Source: Bugula neritina
Taxonomy: Eukaryota > Bryozoa > Gymnolaemata > Cheilostomatida > Bugulidae
Assembly: GCA_964035545.1 (NCBI GenBank)
Contig: OZ037768.1
Coordinates: 6,627,241-6,687,240, forward strand
Direction: 5' to 3'
DNA length: 60,000 nucleotides
Shown here: piece by piece, positions 1-11,246 of the stretch
How positions within the stretch are numbered: position 1 is the first letter of the stretch
Layout: the number at the start of each line of letters is the position of its first letter
Program-made: the position numbers and the translations under genes
The notes under the pieces: generated by a model
Database searches by the model: none
Seen by the model: the letters and a program-made list of their open reading frames with translations, nothing else
Told to the model about the DNA's origin: nothing

Positions 1-351
1 TCAAAGATCGGATTTTGACCTTAGGTTTAACATTTCGCCTGTACAGCCATTCAGTTACTGATGTATTGACACCATTTATGTGTAGTTTAAGTGCTTTTAG
101 CAACATAAAACATCACATTTTAATAAATAAAATGACTTGAAACACAGCTTTAATGATTTTAAATTTCATGAAAAATGAGATACATAAAACTGACTGGTTC
201 AACTAGAAAGAGTTTTACATACTACTGAGATGAAAATAAATAGCTCATTTTCTCTTTAGATAGCATTTCGTCAATTTTCAACATACAAGTTTGTCGCTGA
301 AATATCAATTTACACGAATGACAGAATGAAAAGTTCATTTAATGGACTTAC

Positions 352-2812
352 ATCCTCCTTCAGTTGATGCCAAGAGCTGCCTGGATATTGTCTAACAAAT
401 CCGTGATCACTCCCAAAGTACTGCCACAACAAATCCTCTTGCTCAGTGTTGTTTCTGGCACTTTCATCTGCCTCGATGAAGAACGTGTCCAATGATTTAG
501 TCCAGTTTAGTCCATGCATCGTGTCTTTCTCCACACTCCCTTCTACAAACCCACCCAATAAACACCTTGCAGCATGAATTATATAAAAAAAAACAAAGTT
601 TTACTGCACAAAATTGTATTCACAACCAAATTTATTACAAGAAGCAAAATAAACATTTTCATTAAATATACTTAGTTCTAAGCCATTTTTAGGGTGAAAG
701 ATTATAAAAAGCATTATCAAATTTTACAGTGAAAACTGTCCCTTTATTTGAAGGTTAAAAATTTGGTCTTTTTAATAAAGATTTAACATGCTTCTTGTAA
801 TTAAATTCAATGTAAACAGATCAGCCTAATAAAACACTTTGAAATAATAATATTTCATATTTCAATAAATTCTTATTAATATCATCTCATAACAAACTGC
901 TTAATAAAAAGGAGACAAGGGGATCAGTAATTTGAGTTGCTGAATTCCATTAATGTACAACTGCCGAAACATTCAATAGCATGATTACATTAGCTATTTA
1001 CCTCCAATATAAGTTACTAAAGGAACATGTACAGTACTGAAAGAGAAGTTGACAGCTCGTGGAAAAATTCTTGCTCGATCATCAACTGCGTCAGGCTCAA
1101 AGTATTGAGAAAAGTTGGCAGAATCCTTGTATGACACACGCTGAAAACATAAATAACCAACCACAAATAAATTAAAGTATGCTCAACTTACAGTCGAATT
1201 TTGTGTCAAATTTTAAAGCCAACAGTGGAACTTTCTTCTGAAGATTTCGAATTGCCACACTAAATATTTTAAATATAAGTAAGACTAAAAGTACATCAGC
1301 ATAATATATGACTTACCACGATGTCATTTGACCAATCATATGCTTTTGCTACGCCTTCTGCTTGGGCGACTAATTTCTACAAAAAATTTCAATGTTTTCA
1401 ATTCATACGTAATACTGAATTTAAATTGAAGAAAGTTAAGTTTCAAAATCATTTATATATATGCAGACAGAATTTTCACAACGATTTAGTTAGCTAAATG
1501 AATAAACACACCTAGTAATTTTAACCAGTTATTGTGTGATATATGAATCGTATCATTAAATGTAAATAATTTCATATGAAGAAGGAAGCATTTCCCTTCA
1601 CAAAGTTCAAACCACAATGAGCCTCATTTTTAACTTAAAATTTTATACAAACTGAGAACTCTTTATGGTAAAGTTTCAACATTAGAGCTTACAAAAAAGT
1701 TAAAATAAGGTGCTGTAAAACCTTATAAGAAATCCAACACTATGCCAAATGATGGCAGCTAAATTATAAATGTCGCAAATGCCAGGCAAAACTATATCCC
1801 TAACCATATATCTATAGACCTAAAAAGTAGACATTACCTCCAAAGCAGCCCGCCGTGGTTCAAACAGTCTGTTGGTAAGTTGAGATGAGGTTTGCTCTCT
1901 GAGTGTTGATATAGATAGCGGTTCATAAGTAGCATGGTTTTTCCGTGATTCAACAAATTCCTGAAATTAGTCCATGACATCATGAGCTATACATCACACA
2001 CTAAGACAAAAATTCAGTCAGCCTGATATTCACTAAAATATTTATAGATGCACGTCATTGCGATTCTACCCAAAATAAAATAATTAGCAGCTTTGTTGGT
2101 TTTTAGAGAGATGATGAAACTGCACCTGAGCAATCGGATTGTACCAGTCAATCAAACTTCCATTGACAGTTTTAATGCCATCTTTCACTAGCAAAGTTTC
2201 TAAGCTGCTTGATCTGAAACACAGATTGGAACTCAAATTAAATTTTCTAGAAAATAGATTAGTAGTTCAAAATAATTTAAAAATAAGTCTAATTACAAAA
2301 ATAAGAGTAGGCATAATCTTTCTATTGATTAACTATGCTTATTGTAAGTTAATTAAATTTACATCAATGTCAATAGAAAGATCAAACAGAAATTTCATAG
2401 TGTACAGGCCAATAACAAGTCAATTTCTAACACAAAGCATGCCAATACAAAAAATATATTGCATTACTGCTAAACAATGTTTACATAGCAGACATGTCTT
2501 ATCTAACATAACATACTAAAAAAATCTATATAAATTTTAAAATAAAATTACATTTCTCAACTTTACTATTAGTTAATTTCGTTGTAAAAAATTGCCCCTC
2601 TAATAAGGACTGATAATGTGGAATTTAAAATAACAAAATCAATAGAAATAATATAGAGTGTGGATAATATAATAAAATAAAGCAATAATTACTCTAACTT
2701 TATAAAAGTATGTTGTGCTATTTCTGTCACCAACAAATACTCACGGTATAATGTACAAACATGCTGGTTCTAAGATGGCCACCAGCAGTATTAAACAGAA
2801 AAGTTTCTTCAT
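352..2812 (-). CDS. CACNA2D3-like: Voltage-gated calcium channel alpha-2/delta subunit, 5' part (partial)
   Basis: Auxiliary subunit of high-voltage-activated calcium channels: a secreted, membrane-anchored glycoprotein that promotes channel trafficking. Exons on the minus strand: 2812-2745, 2213-2126, 1960-1838, 1376-1317, 1140-1002 and 542-352. All junctions are GT-AG and phases agree, giving 223 codons. The start is fixed by ATG at 2812 followed by a clear signal peptide (MKKLFCLILLVAILEPACLY). The last two exons carry the region before the VWA domain, with GLNWTKSLD, LLWQYFGS and FRQYPG-like (FVRQYPG) motifs typical of alpha-2/delta proteins; the LWQYFGS/RQYPG wording is closest to the CACNA2D3/4 branch. 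The VWA and Cache domains must lie beyond the left edge. Positions 1-351 are intron, and I see nothing else there. CACHD1 was considered and fits less well. Confidence 0.88.
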
Positions 2813-3729
2813 ACCGCAAGGTTCTATCCAAATTCCTCAAAAGACAGGATGAAGACTGAAATATGTTACAAATCTCATTTCATCAAGTGCCTTAAGTTTC
2901 AGTGAGTTAGTTTTTTGATTTTAATTTTGATAGGCTTGTTTCAATTAATACAATAGTTAAGTAATACATTGAAATTTTGATCTTTTTATCACTCCAGGCT
3001 TAAACCTATATGCACTTTAACTGTTAATAAATAATACTGAAGGTTTATTACTTAATATGAATTGAGATTCAGATAATTCTATTAGGCAGTTAGATTTACA
3101 TAAATTATAAAATATACAGGTAGTGATAGATTTGCATTTGGCTACGACAGTCTTCCCAATAGTAACCAGCTAATTGCCAGTTAATCACATAGATAACCGC
3201 AGAATCATTAAAGTGAGTATAACTATAACTAATATTATAGGTAAATTACAAATTTATTTAAGCCGCCAAATGCATGCAACTATCTATCAATTTAGATTAA
3301 ACTATGATTATTAACAATAGTTGTAAGTAATCTTGTAAAATAAATTACCATAGTTATTATATATTTCCTTGATCAAGTACTTGCTAGCAATGCAGATTGA
3401 CCGAAATCAATTCAAATCATTGATTAACTTGGCTTGAAATTTTTTTTTTTGTCTGAACAATGATTAGAATTCACTTGGTTAGCCATTAACAATAACTTGA
3501 CCTACCATGGCCCATGACACACACAGTGATTGCAACTCATCTCTGGAGATAATCGTAATAATTTTGATTATAACAATGATAATCATCGCCATTGCCATTT
3601 ATTAGTATTAATATTATCAGCTATATCATAATTATAATGCTAACTCAGTGTATAGAAGAAGTAGATATGAGTAGACGAACATTATCCCATGGAGTCATTG
3701 TCATAGTCATGTGATAATCCTCATCTAAT

Positions 3730-3840
3730 CACAATGATTAAATTACTATCAGTATCAGTATGAGTATCACTATCACTTAGGTGAGTATGACTATGAATCT
3801 AAGTCTAAGAGCAAGACTAAGTTTATGGGTGCGTGTAAGT
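3730..3840. repeat. Degenerate hexamer array (SASTAT type)
   Basis: Consecutive hexamers such as CAGTAT, CAGTAT, GAGTAT, CACTAT run from about 3745, then pass into CTAAGT/CTAAGA-type units. Units differ mostly by C/G swaps at fixed positions. This is non-coding. See the finding on the array family. Confidence 0.6.
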
Positions 3841-3994
3841 GCCAATTAGCATTATTAACAACTAATAAGTAATAAACCCTATTCATAATGATAATGGCTA
3901 ATACTAATAATTGTATTTGTAATGCATTACTATAAATATCAATGCACTATCACTAAGACTATGCATAGTGCCTTCAGCAAATATGAAGTATTTT

Positions 3995-4150
3995 CTGTGT
4001 AATAGTCTCATACTATTACTATCAGACATTAATAGAGGTAATAGTTATAGTATTACTATTACTATTACTATTAGTATAACTATAAGTATTACTAATAGTA
4101 GGAATTATGCTAATAGCAGCACCATCAGTATTACTCACGAAAGTAAGAGC
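3995..4150. repeat. Degenerate trinucleotide/hexamer array (WASTAT type)
   Basis: From about 4050 the sequence reads in triplets AGT ATT ACT ATT ACT ATT, then AGT ATA ACT ATA. ACT/AGT alternate with ATT/ATA, so variable positions swap C with G or A with T. The open frame across it is a by-product of the repeat. Confidence 0.65.
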
Positions 4151-4239
4151 AACAACTTGAACTAGCAATTAAAATTTTATATAAATAACTCACTAACTGT
4201 AACTGTATAAGACAATCACAATGAATATCAATATGATGC

Positions 4240-4375
4240 TTTGAATTTAATACTGACACTGACAATCACTTACAGTTACACTGATTGACAGTGGCTTAGC
4301 CTAACTCAAAAAGTAACTTACTCTTAGTAATAGTCTTACTCTTAGTCTTAGTGAAACTCAACCTGAATGTTGCGT
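4240..4375. repeat. Degenerate array (CTTAGT/CTTACT type)
   Basis: Contains ACTCTTAGTAATAGTC and CTTACTCTTAGTCTTAG, the reverse-strand form of the STAAGA units seen at 19.1 kb. It is the third array of the family within 700 bp. Confidence 0.5.
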
Positions 4376-4591
4376 GTTTCGACTTCAACTTGTCCTTAAA
4401 ATTATGCTCAGATAAGTGTTTCTCTTACTTTACGTACATTAAAATTAATACATTTTATTGCTTTTAGTATTACCATTACTGTATTAGAATTAGGGTTAGT
4501 TGTAAAGATACCAAAGAGTATAAGTCACAGTCATAATAAATCACACTGAAAAATACGAGTCCCAATTAATTATATTGCAGTGACTACCAAA

Positions 4592-4650
4592 CTAGCTTAG
4601 TGGGTAGCCTTCTGCGTCGGATAGTCGGTTTAAAGATACCGTATAGTTTG
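4592..4650 (+). repeat. tRNA-like segment, possible SINE head
   Basis: TAGCTTAGTGGGTAG fits the pol III A box well. A B-box-like GGTTTAAAGATACC follows at a tRNA-like distance. I do not see a full cloverleaf, so this is a possible tRNA-derived SINE remnant and not a tRNA gene. The element may extend to about 4800. Confidence 0.3.
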
Positions 4651-5594
4651 ATTTTTTGGGAGTAGGGCAAAACAACTTGGAATCAAAGGCTAGTGTTGAA
4701 CCCGTAGACAACTACTACCTGCATCAAATTTGGAGTAACCGATTTCGGACTCATCTTTTGGAAGCGATTTATATCTTCACAAATCTAATTGGCTGAACTC
4801 ATTACTCGTTCTTATTAGTAAAAAATATTATTGAATAAATATTTAAAACTGTTTATTTAATCAAAAGGCCTATCCATCTATTTTACATCATTACTATGAA
4901 TACTAAAATAATCATGATCTATCAATAAACATAATGTTATGATTTATAAGGTTGTGCTTATTTATATAGCAAGATCTTGCCTTTTCCATAAACTAGAACT
5001 AGTTGTTGAAAAATAACCAATCGGGTAAAATGAATATCAGCCAATCGCATTTGAAGAGGAGCTGTACATAGCAAAGTTGATTCAAGTCAGCCATAATAAT
5101 AGTGTAGTAATTATAATCAGTAAAGTTATTAAATCACTTTATTTAAAATAAGTATGGAGCTAGTAGACGATTGCAGCATTTGAATATATTTTTATTTCTA
5201 TCTTTTGTGGGTTAATTACCAAAATGGAAACGTAATTTCTGGTAAAAGTTAAATACCATTTTAATTTTTAAGAGCGTCGAGAAATAACTCTGAAAGTGTA
5301 GCGCCTCCACCATGATAAATACTAATAGTAATTCAAATTGAAACTGAAGCCTTCATAATTACTGCCAACGGTCACATCTGCCACTAAGTAGAGTAAGGTT
5401 CACAGTAATTACTGCGCATACTTGTTAGTATTTATAACAATAGAGCACAACAACTTAATCTCATTTAATTGCATCAATTATAATTTTTGAGTACAAAGTA
5501 ATTCTTACATACTTGATTGTAATGAACTAGCAAGTAGCGACGCGTTTTGTTTACAAAAGACCGAAGAATCACAGGCTCGCATATTCTGGAAATT

Positions 5595-5617
5595 CCGGAT
5601 TTAAAAGGTAAATCCGG
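5595..5617. repeat. Short perfect inverted repeat
   Basis: CCGGATTT and AAATCCGG form an 8-bp stem around a 7-base loop in an otherwise AT-rich stretch. No function is implied. Confidence 0.5.
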
Positions 5618-5834
5618 TCTGATACTAAAACATGTGTAATAAACAGGGGACATGGGAAAAGTCATCTGCTACCCATCAGTCCATCACTTTACAGATAGCG
5701 TTGTGATGTTAGTGAAAGCAATATTTGCATCACTTTGAAATTAATCATCAGCACGGTAATTACTGTAAATGTTTTTAAATTATAACTATTATATTTATCA
5801 TTTATTCATTCTTGACTTTGTTAAGAATTATTTC

Positions 5835-5905
5835 AAGTATTACTATATTACTATAACTATTAGTATTAGTATTACTATTAGTTTTACTAACTATAACCTT
5901 GATAG
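5835..5905. repeat. Degenerate hexamer array (WASTAT type)
   Basis: Reads as TATTACTATATTACTATAAC, then TATTAGTATTAGTATTACTATTAG in hexamer phase. ACT and AGT alternate within a constant TATT frame, the same style as the array at 4.05 kb. Confidence 0.6.
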
Positions 5906-5954
5906 TATGGTTCCAATGAGAATCAGAGTCCGAACCACTTTCGTATTTACTAAC

Positions 5955-6066
5955 TACTGCTACTGCTACTACTACTACTACCACTACCACCACCACTACA
6001 ATCACCACCACTACTACCATCACCACCACTACTACCATCACCACCACTACCACCACCACTACTATT
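5955..6066. repeat. Trinucleotide tract (TAC/CAC/CAT)n
   Basis: An imperfect tract of TAC, TGC, CAC and CAT triplets. It keeps open frames on both strands (Tyr/His-rich on plus, Val-rich on minus); these are low-complexity by-products, not genes. It lies about 450 bp upstream of the DNAJC22 start. Confidence 0.75.
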
Positions 6067-6513
6067 AGCTTTTTAAGTTTATCTAGTGACTAACAGTGAG
6101 TGTAACTGGATTTTTACCTAATATAAATAAATAACAGCCAATTAACTCAGGTAAATGAAATAGGCAATTTTTTCATTTATTATTTAAACAGTGACATTTG
6201 GTTTTAAGCAGTAGCACTCAGAGTTTGAGCACGATTCTGGAGTATCAATATGAGTATGTTTTTAATTTTTAACTTCGTTTTGTCAGTCGATTTTTCTATA
6301 ATTAGTCATCGACCATCACCATTGATGATGAGCAGCAACTAACTTCAAATAATCATAATTAGTAATTACTTGTAGAATTTTTTCAAATGGTTCTAGAATG
6401 TATTTTCATCTTGTAGCTGTTCTCTGCTTATCTAATTAAAAGTAAAAAGTTTCAAGTTTTTTCATTGGAAACTTCAGGAAAATTGTTTGAGAATTTTCTT
6501 GTTTTTGTAGGAA

Positions 6514-9500
6514 ATGTGGAAAAAGAGTGTACCAGTTGCCTATATTCTTTGGTTTTTTCTTGGCATATTAGGGGTTCATCAGTTCTATCTTAGAAGAAGT
6601 CATCATGCGTTTTTCTTATGGGCTACACTGGGAGGGATTGCCGGCATAGGTTGGCTCCGAGACTTGTTTTACATTCCAACTTATGTAGCTGCTGCAAATG
6701 AGTCAGAAGAATATACGTCTGCGCTAAATGAGTTGAAGAGTAAGAAGAAGGTTCCGGATCAAGGAGTTTGCAGATGGGCTGCTTCTGTAGCACTTGGATA
6801 CATCTTCGCTATATTGATGTATGCTGTGTTGTGGTCAGATCATTTAAATGAAAGATACATAAACACTATCATTGTGTTGGCACACACATTTGGGGCTTTA
6901 GGTAAGTATATCATACTTCCAATTTCAGTGTGACTCCATGTTTTATAGTGCTGTCTCATTACAGTAAAGATAGATGCTAAAGTTGAAGAAAAACTTTGTA
7001 CTCATGAAAGACTTTACCTATAAGTAAAGTAAATCTTTTATTTTTAGTGTCAGTATTTTTGAACTTGAAGTTATATGCTAATCTTGCTCACCTCTTACTG
7101 ACTTTGTTGACATGATCAACCAGACTAATCTACTGGTCACGTATTTTGCATTTTAATTAATGTCTAAATCAAGTTATCTGCCGTCTGCATTGCATGTCAG
7201 TACCATAGCATCTCTTTTGAAGACAGTGTCTATGCTCGGTGCCTTCCACTTGCTGTCTTGGTCTTTCTCTGGCTGTTTGTTAGCAAACATGTCTATACTA
7301 ATTCAGTTTTTAACTTTCCATCTAATATTTTTTGGCATTGAATTTGCTGCATATCCTCATTTCTCTTATGTCTGTCAATGTTAAATCTTAAACAGTTTTT
7401 AATCACGCATATCTCACAAGAGTGTGTTTTATCTCATTTAAGTCTTCCATGTCTGGTTTTTGCCAACAGGGGATAATATTTGGACCTCTTTTATTTCTAC
7501 TCTCTAGTAAAGTTTCTCACACACACACTGCTCTCTTTCTAATGGCAACCTTTCTCTCCTATCTTTTTCAGTTCTTGCTTTTCCTCTCGACTTCCTTTTT
7601 TGTTTTCCATTTTCCTATGCATCTTTTTTCTTTCACTGCTATCTGTATTCATTTTTTACTATTTAGATTTCTTCAAGTATCTTTCAATTAGTGATTCTTT
7701 GAGTTCTGACTGCATTAGAACAAAGCTCTTGTCACTGCAGTTCTTTATCGTCTTGTCTAATCTCTCCAATAGTTTTTCTACCAACTCATTTACAGGCTTA
7801 GTACTGGATATTCCTATACGTGTTTCAGGTGTCTACATACCCAACAATGAAGGCCACAAAGCGGTTTCGTTAGGATGGTGCATTTTGGGAGCATACGCAA
7901 CTCTTCCTCTCACGATAATGTATGGCGAGGATTACTTATTTTACGGCCCATTAGTATCATCTTCAGTGGCAAGCTATAAGATGTATTGGAAAAGTGAACA
8001 GTCAACACAAGGATTCTGTATCCGTGCACTTTATGCGTTGGCCATTAGTATCATCTATCTAGGTTAGTGTTAAATCTCCAATTCCTATGGGTGGCCTGCT
8101 TTAACTAATAACGCATGCTATTTCAAAGAGAGAAACCTTTTTGACCCCTGCTGACCTTTTAAAAAATATGCATGTACTAAATTATTTAAAGTAACCAATA
8201 ATAATATTCAGCATATATATTCTCATTATGAGTACTATAACTATAACTGGTGAATAGTGAGTTTGTGTAATTGAATAACAACTGCGTAAATAGCTAGTTA
8301 GTTCGCTGTAACACAAATTCGAGCTTAACAAAGTAGTAACTATCATGTACCAGCATGTTACATTTCAATTACAAAATGCCAGTACCTACATTGGTCTAAT
8401 TTAGAATCTGCCAGTCTAATTTAAAATCTGTCAGTCTAATTTAAAATCTGTCAGCCTAATTTAGAAGCTCAAAACTTAGTTCTTTAAGCAAGTGCCAGTG
8501 TCTGGCTGTATTTATAATTCTATGACAATAAAGTACCATAGTTTGAAGCAGTATTACTGTTTAAATATTGAAAGTTTTGGAATTGAGTTTTCACGAAATC
8601 TATTTTTCATTGTAATCATAAGTATACTCTTGGTCAGCTTATTAGCCTAGGGCCACACGGTGCGTATTTTCGCATGCGAAAATTGAAACCACAAGTAGCA
8701 AAGGCGTCCACTGTAGCGTCAGTGATCCGTGATAAATAAAGCCTTCATTTTTAAATCGCACTCGCTTTCAAGAAAACGCAATTTACTGGAATGTAGCACT
8801 AAAATAAAGAAATTGGGCTCGCTGAATAACTACCAGCCAATTAGGTGACGACGACAGAGACGATTCGCACTTGCGTTGAAAATGCAGAGCGACAAGTGCG
8901 TATGTTTTCTCAACGCGCACAGTGGACACCTTTGCTACTTGTGATTTCAATTTTCGCATGCGAAAATACGCGCCGTGTGGCCCTAGGCTTACTGAATTGT
9001 AAGCATAGCAATGCTCAGTACATATGCTTCTATTACTTCTACCAATATTTTTTTTCTTTAGGTAAGAATAATTGAGTTTTGTCCATTCAAAGAAGTTACA
9101 TTCACTGAGCAATTAGCTTGGCTGTGTAATTGGTTTTGTAACTGAGTTAACATTATTGTGACTGGCAGACGGCAGTATGCTAAAATATCTAAAAGATACA
9201 GGAATATTATATACTGAAAATTAAAACTTTTTGATAAAATGAATAAAAAATGATAGCGATAAGGATAAAGTTAGAAATGGCTGCAGTAGGCATGGGAGCT
9301 TACTCCCAATTACACAGGGCATCCCTAAACCTATATAACCAAGAAGAAATATTTAGTATTTTTTTACAGTGCGTGTTCTGGCATATGCTTATTATTACAA
9401 TAACAATATGGTTTAAAATATAATATGTATTCGCCAAAAAGTTTATCCTTTCTTCTAATATGAATATTGAAAGTAGGAGTAAATATTTTGTACAGCAATA

Positions 9501-10756
9501 ATTCCGAAAATTTGGTCAAGAAGTGTTTTAAAAAATGTTGTTTTCAAAATATTGCACAATTTTTTTTCAAATTTTTATATCATACTGTATGCAATATAAT
9601 ATATTTCTTTTTTTTCAGGGTTACTTTCTACAGCCATCTATTACAATGCTACCATAACTACTAAGGGTGAAACTGTTCCGCTTAGAGAAGCCGTCCAAAA
9701 CTTTTTCAATTCAAAAGCATGGAAAGAGACAAAGGAGACTCTGTCTCAGCTATACAACTATTACACACATCATGGGTGGCGGGCATTATGGGAAGAATTT
9801 CTTACTGCATTTGATCCCCAGGGAGAAGCTCACGCATATGAGGTATTTCATTCATTTTATTGTCAAAGTTTTAATAATCTTAATAATTGTGTAGAAATAG
9901 CATGTGGGATATTAAATTGTACTCATTAAGATAGTATTATTGAATGCTACCATTTTTATCTTAGTAAGTTCTGTTTCCAGAGCTTTTACAGCAAAACAAG
10001 ATTGTAGGGCTTTGCAACACTGTCTTGTAGTTGGATATACTTTGCAGTCAAACATGCTGTGCAATAATTTAAGATAGAAACCGTTTTTGAGATTAATGTA
10101 ACAATAAATTCGTAACAGTTACTAATTTAAAAGTAAATTATTGTTTTGACATAGTTGTTAAGTTATGGTCTTTTTCTTATTGTAAAATTTAATATGTTCA
10201 ACTTATTACTACAATTGTTTGCAACAGAACATGTTGGTATTTCACTGATCATTTTGAAAGTATTCCAGGCCAGCAAGTCAAATTATAAAATATCTGACCC
10301 TCTTGTAACACTTTGTCCATTGCTCATTAAAAAAGCTCCAACATTGGACTTTGTACAAGTAATTAACCATATGTTCTAAAAGTGGATAGATTGGTTGCTA
10401 ATAGAAAGTGATAGTGGAAATTGAATGCCTTGCTGAAAGAGAGGGAGCAGAGAGTAGTTGAAAATGTGGTCCTCTTAAATTCTGTGCTCCCTTGATGCAA
10501 TTTAGAGTTAGCACATTTCAAGCTTTTAAATCTCACAATGGTTTATACAATCTTGCAGGTACTTGGACTAAATAAATCCGTGACGTTGAAGGAACTAAAA
10601 GCCACATATAAGAGTTTAGCACTCAAGTATCACCCTGATAAAGAAAAGCAAGAAGCTAAGAAAAAAGAAATGGCAGACAAGTTCATGGAAATTCAGAAAG
10701 CATACGACATATTATTAAAATTGAAAAAAGAAAGAACTCAGAAGCAAGAGTTATGA
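6514..10756 (+). CDS. DNAJC22: DnaJ homolog subfamily C member 22 (TM2 and J domains)
   Basis: A multi-pass membrane co-chaperone with a C-terminal J domain that would stimulate Hsp70. Exons: 6514-6901, 7829-8062, 9619-9842 and 10559-10756, all GT-AG with matching phases, giving 347 aa (the human protein is about 341). Exon 1 has the TM2-type opening: a hydrophobic helix, then GVHQFYLRRSHHAF, a Gly-rich turn and WLRDLFYIPTYV. Exons 2 and 3 carry further hydrophobic segments. Exon 4 is the J domain, with the catalytic HPD at residues 307-309 inside KYHPDK; the exon 3/4 junction (AYE-VLGL) matches the family. ATG 6514 follows a splice acceptor by 3 bases, so a 5'-UTR intron is likely. Intron 2 hosts a MITE. 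The gene is convergent with HPDL; the stops are 491 bp apart. Confidence 0.93.
8394..8470. repeat. 20-bp tandem repeat, about 3.8 copies
   Basis: The unit GTCTAATTTAAAATCTGTCA is repeated with few changes in DNAJC22 intron 2. Non-coding. Confidence 0.8.
8645..8988. mobile_element. 344-bp MITE with ~72-bp terminal inverted repeats and TTA target duplication
   Basis: The ends 8645-8716 and 8917-8988 are inverted copies with only a few mismatches; both outer tips read GCCTAGGGCCACACGG inward. TTA directly flanks both ends (8642-8644 and 8989-8991), which fits a 3-bp target duplication of the PIF/Harbinger type. Each arm also contains the palindrome TTTTCGCATGCGAAAA. The interior has no transposase, so this is a non-autonomous element. 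It is GC-richer and CpG-richer than its surroundings. It sits in DNAJC22 intron 2. Confidence 0.88.
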
Positions 10757-11018
10757 GCTAAAAGCGATAGCAGTCCAATCTTGACTATGTAATTTAATAG
10801 CATAATGCTGTGTCAAATGAAACTAATTTACTGATTTATTCTTGATTTTTTGAAATTACAGATTTTTTACAAGATGGTCAAGTAGTTGTAGAAAATTTAC
10901 TCATCCAGACTCTATCGACAATCTGTTTTTGCAGGTTTAAAATTTACACATGAAGCTATTTCAAAGCGCAGAATATCTTGAGAGCATTTTGATAGATAAT
11001 CCTTATTATATTTGAAGT

Positions 11019-11024
11019 AATAAA
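11019..11024 (+). promoter_or_regulatory. Candidate polyadenylation signal of DNAJC22
   Basis: AATAAA lies 263 bases after the DNAJC22 stop codon. It is the first canonical hexamer I see downstream. Confidence 0.45.
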
Positions 11025-11246
11025 AGATCTTCACTAATAAACAAAAGATTCATTAGTTGGCACACCTGAAAATCAAAATCAAGAGTTCTAACAATTTTTC
11101 TAGCGATAAATAAAGGTAAAAACAACAATTAAAATACATTAGGACTACACCAAATCAAAATGAAAAAAACTGGCACGATTTCGAGTATAATACATTTAAA
11201 GTACATATTATTCTAACATAATATATAATGAAAAAAAATTCCAGAA

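Larger units (their letters stand above)
2813..6510. other. Intergenic region between divergent genes, repeat-rich
   Basis: The alpha-2/delta gene reads left and DNAJC22 reads right, so both promoters should lie here. I find no convincing coding exon. The stretch holds several strong/weak-patterned short-unit arrays, a tRNA-like segment near 4.6 kb, and a trinucleotide tract near 6.0 kb. A 5'-UTR exon of DNAJC22 probably sits here, because a splice acceptor (TTTTTGTAG) lies 3 bases before its ATG. I could not place that exon. Confidence 0.6.

Noticed and set aside
5769-6068. Tyr/His-rich open frame and its Val-rich antisense partner
   Set aside because: Both are translations of the (TAC/CAC)n tract; no start context, splice structure or homology.
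7160-7691. Hydrophobic open frames in DNAJC22 intron 1
   Set aside because: A T-rich, pyrimidine-rich intron gives Phe/Leu/Ser-rich translations; no recognised protein. Exon 2 is defined instead by the acceptor at 7828 and homology.
8783-9112. Overlapping open frames on both strands
   Set aside because: They lie inside the MITE and its flank and show no transposase motif.
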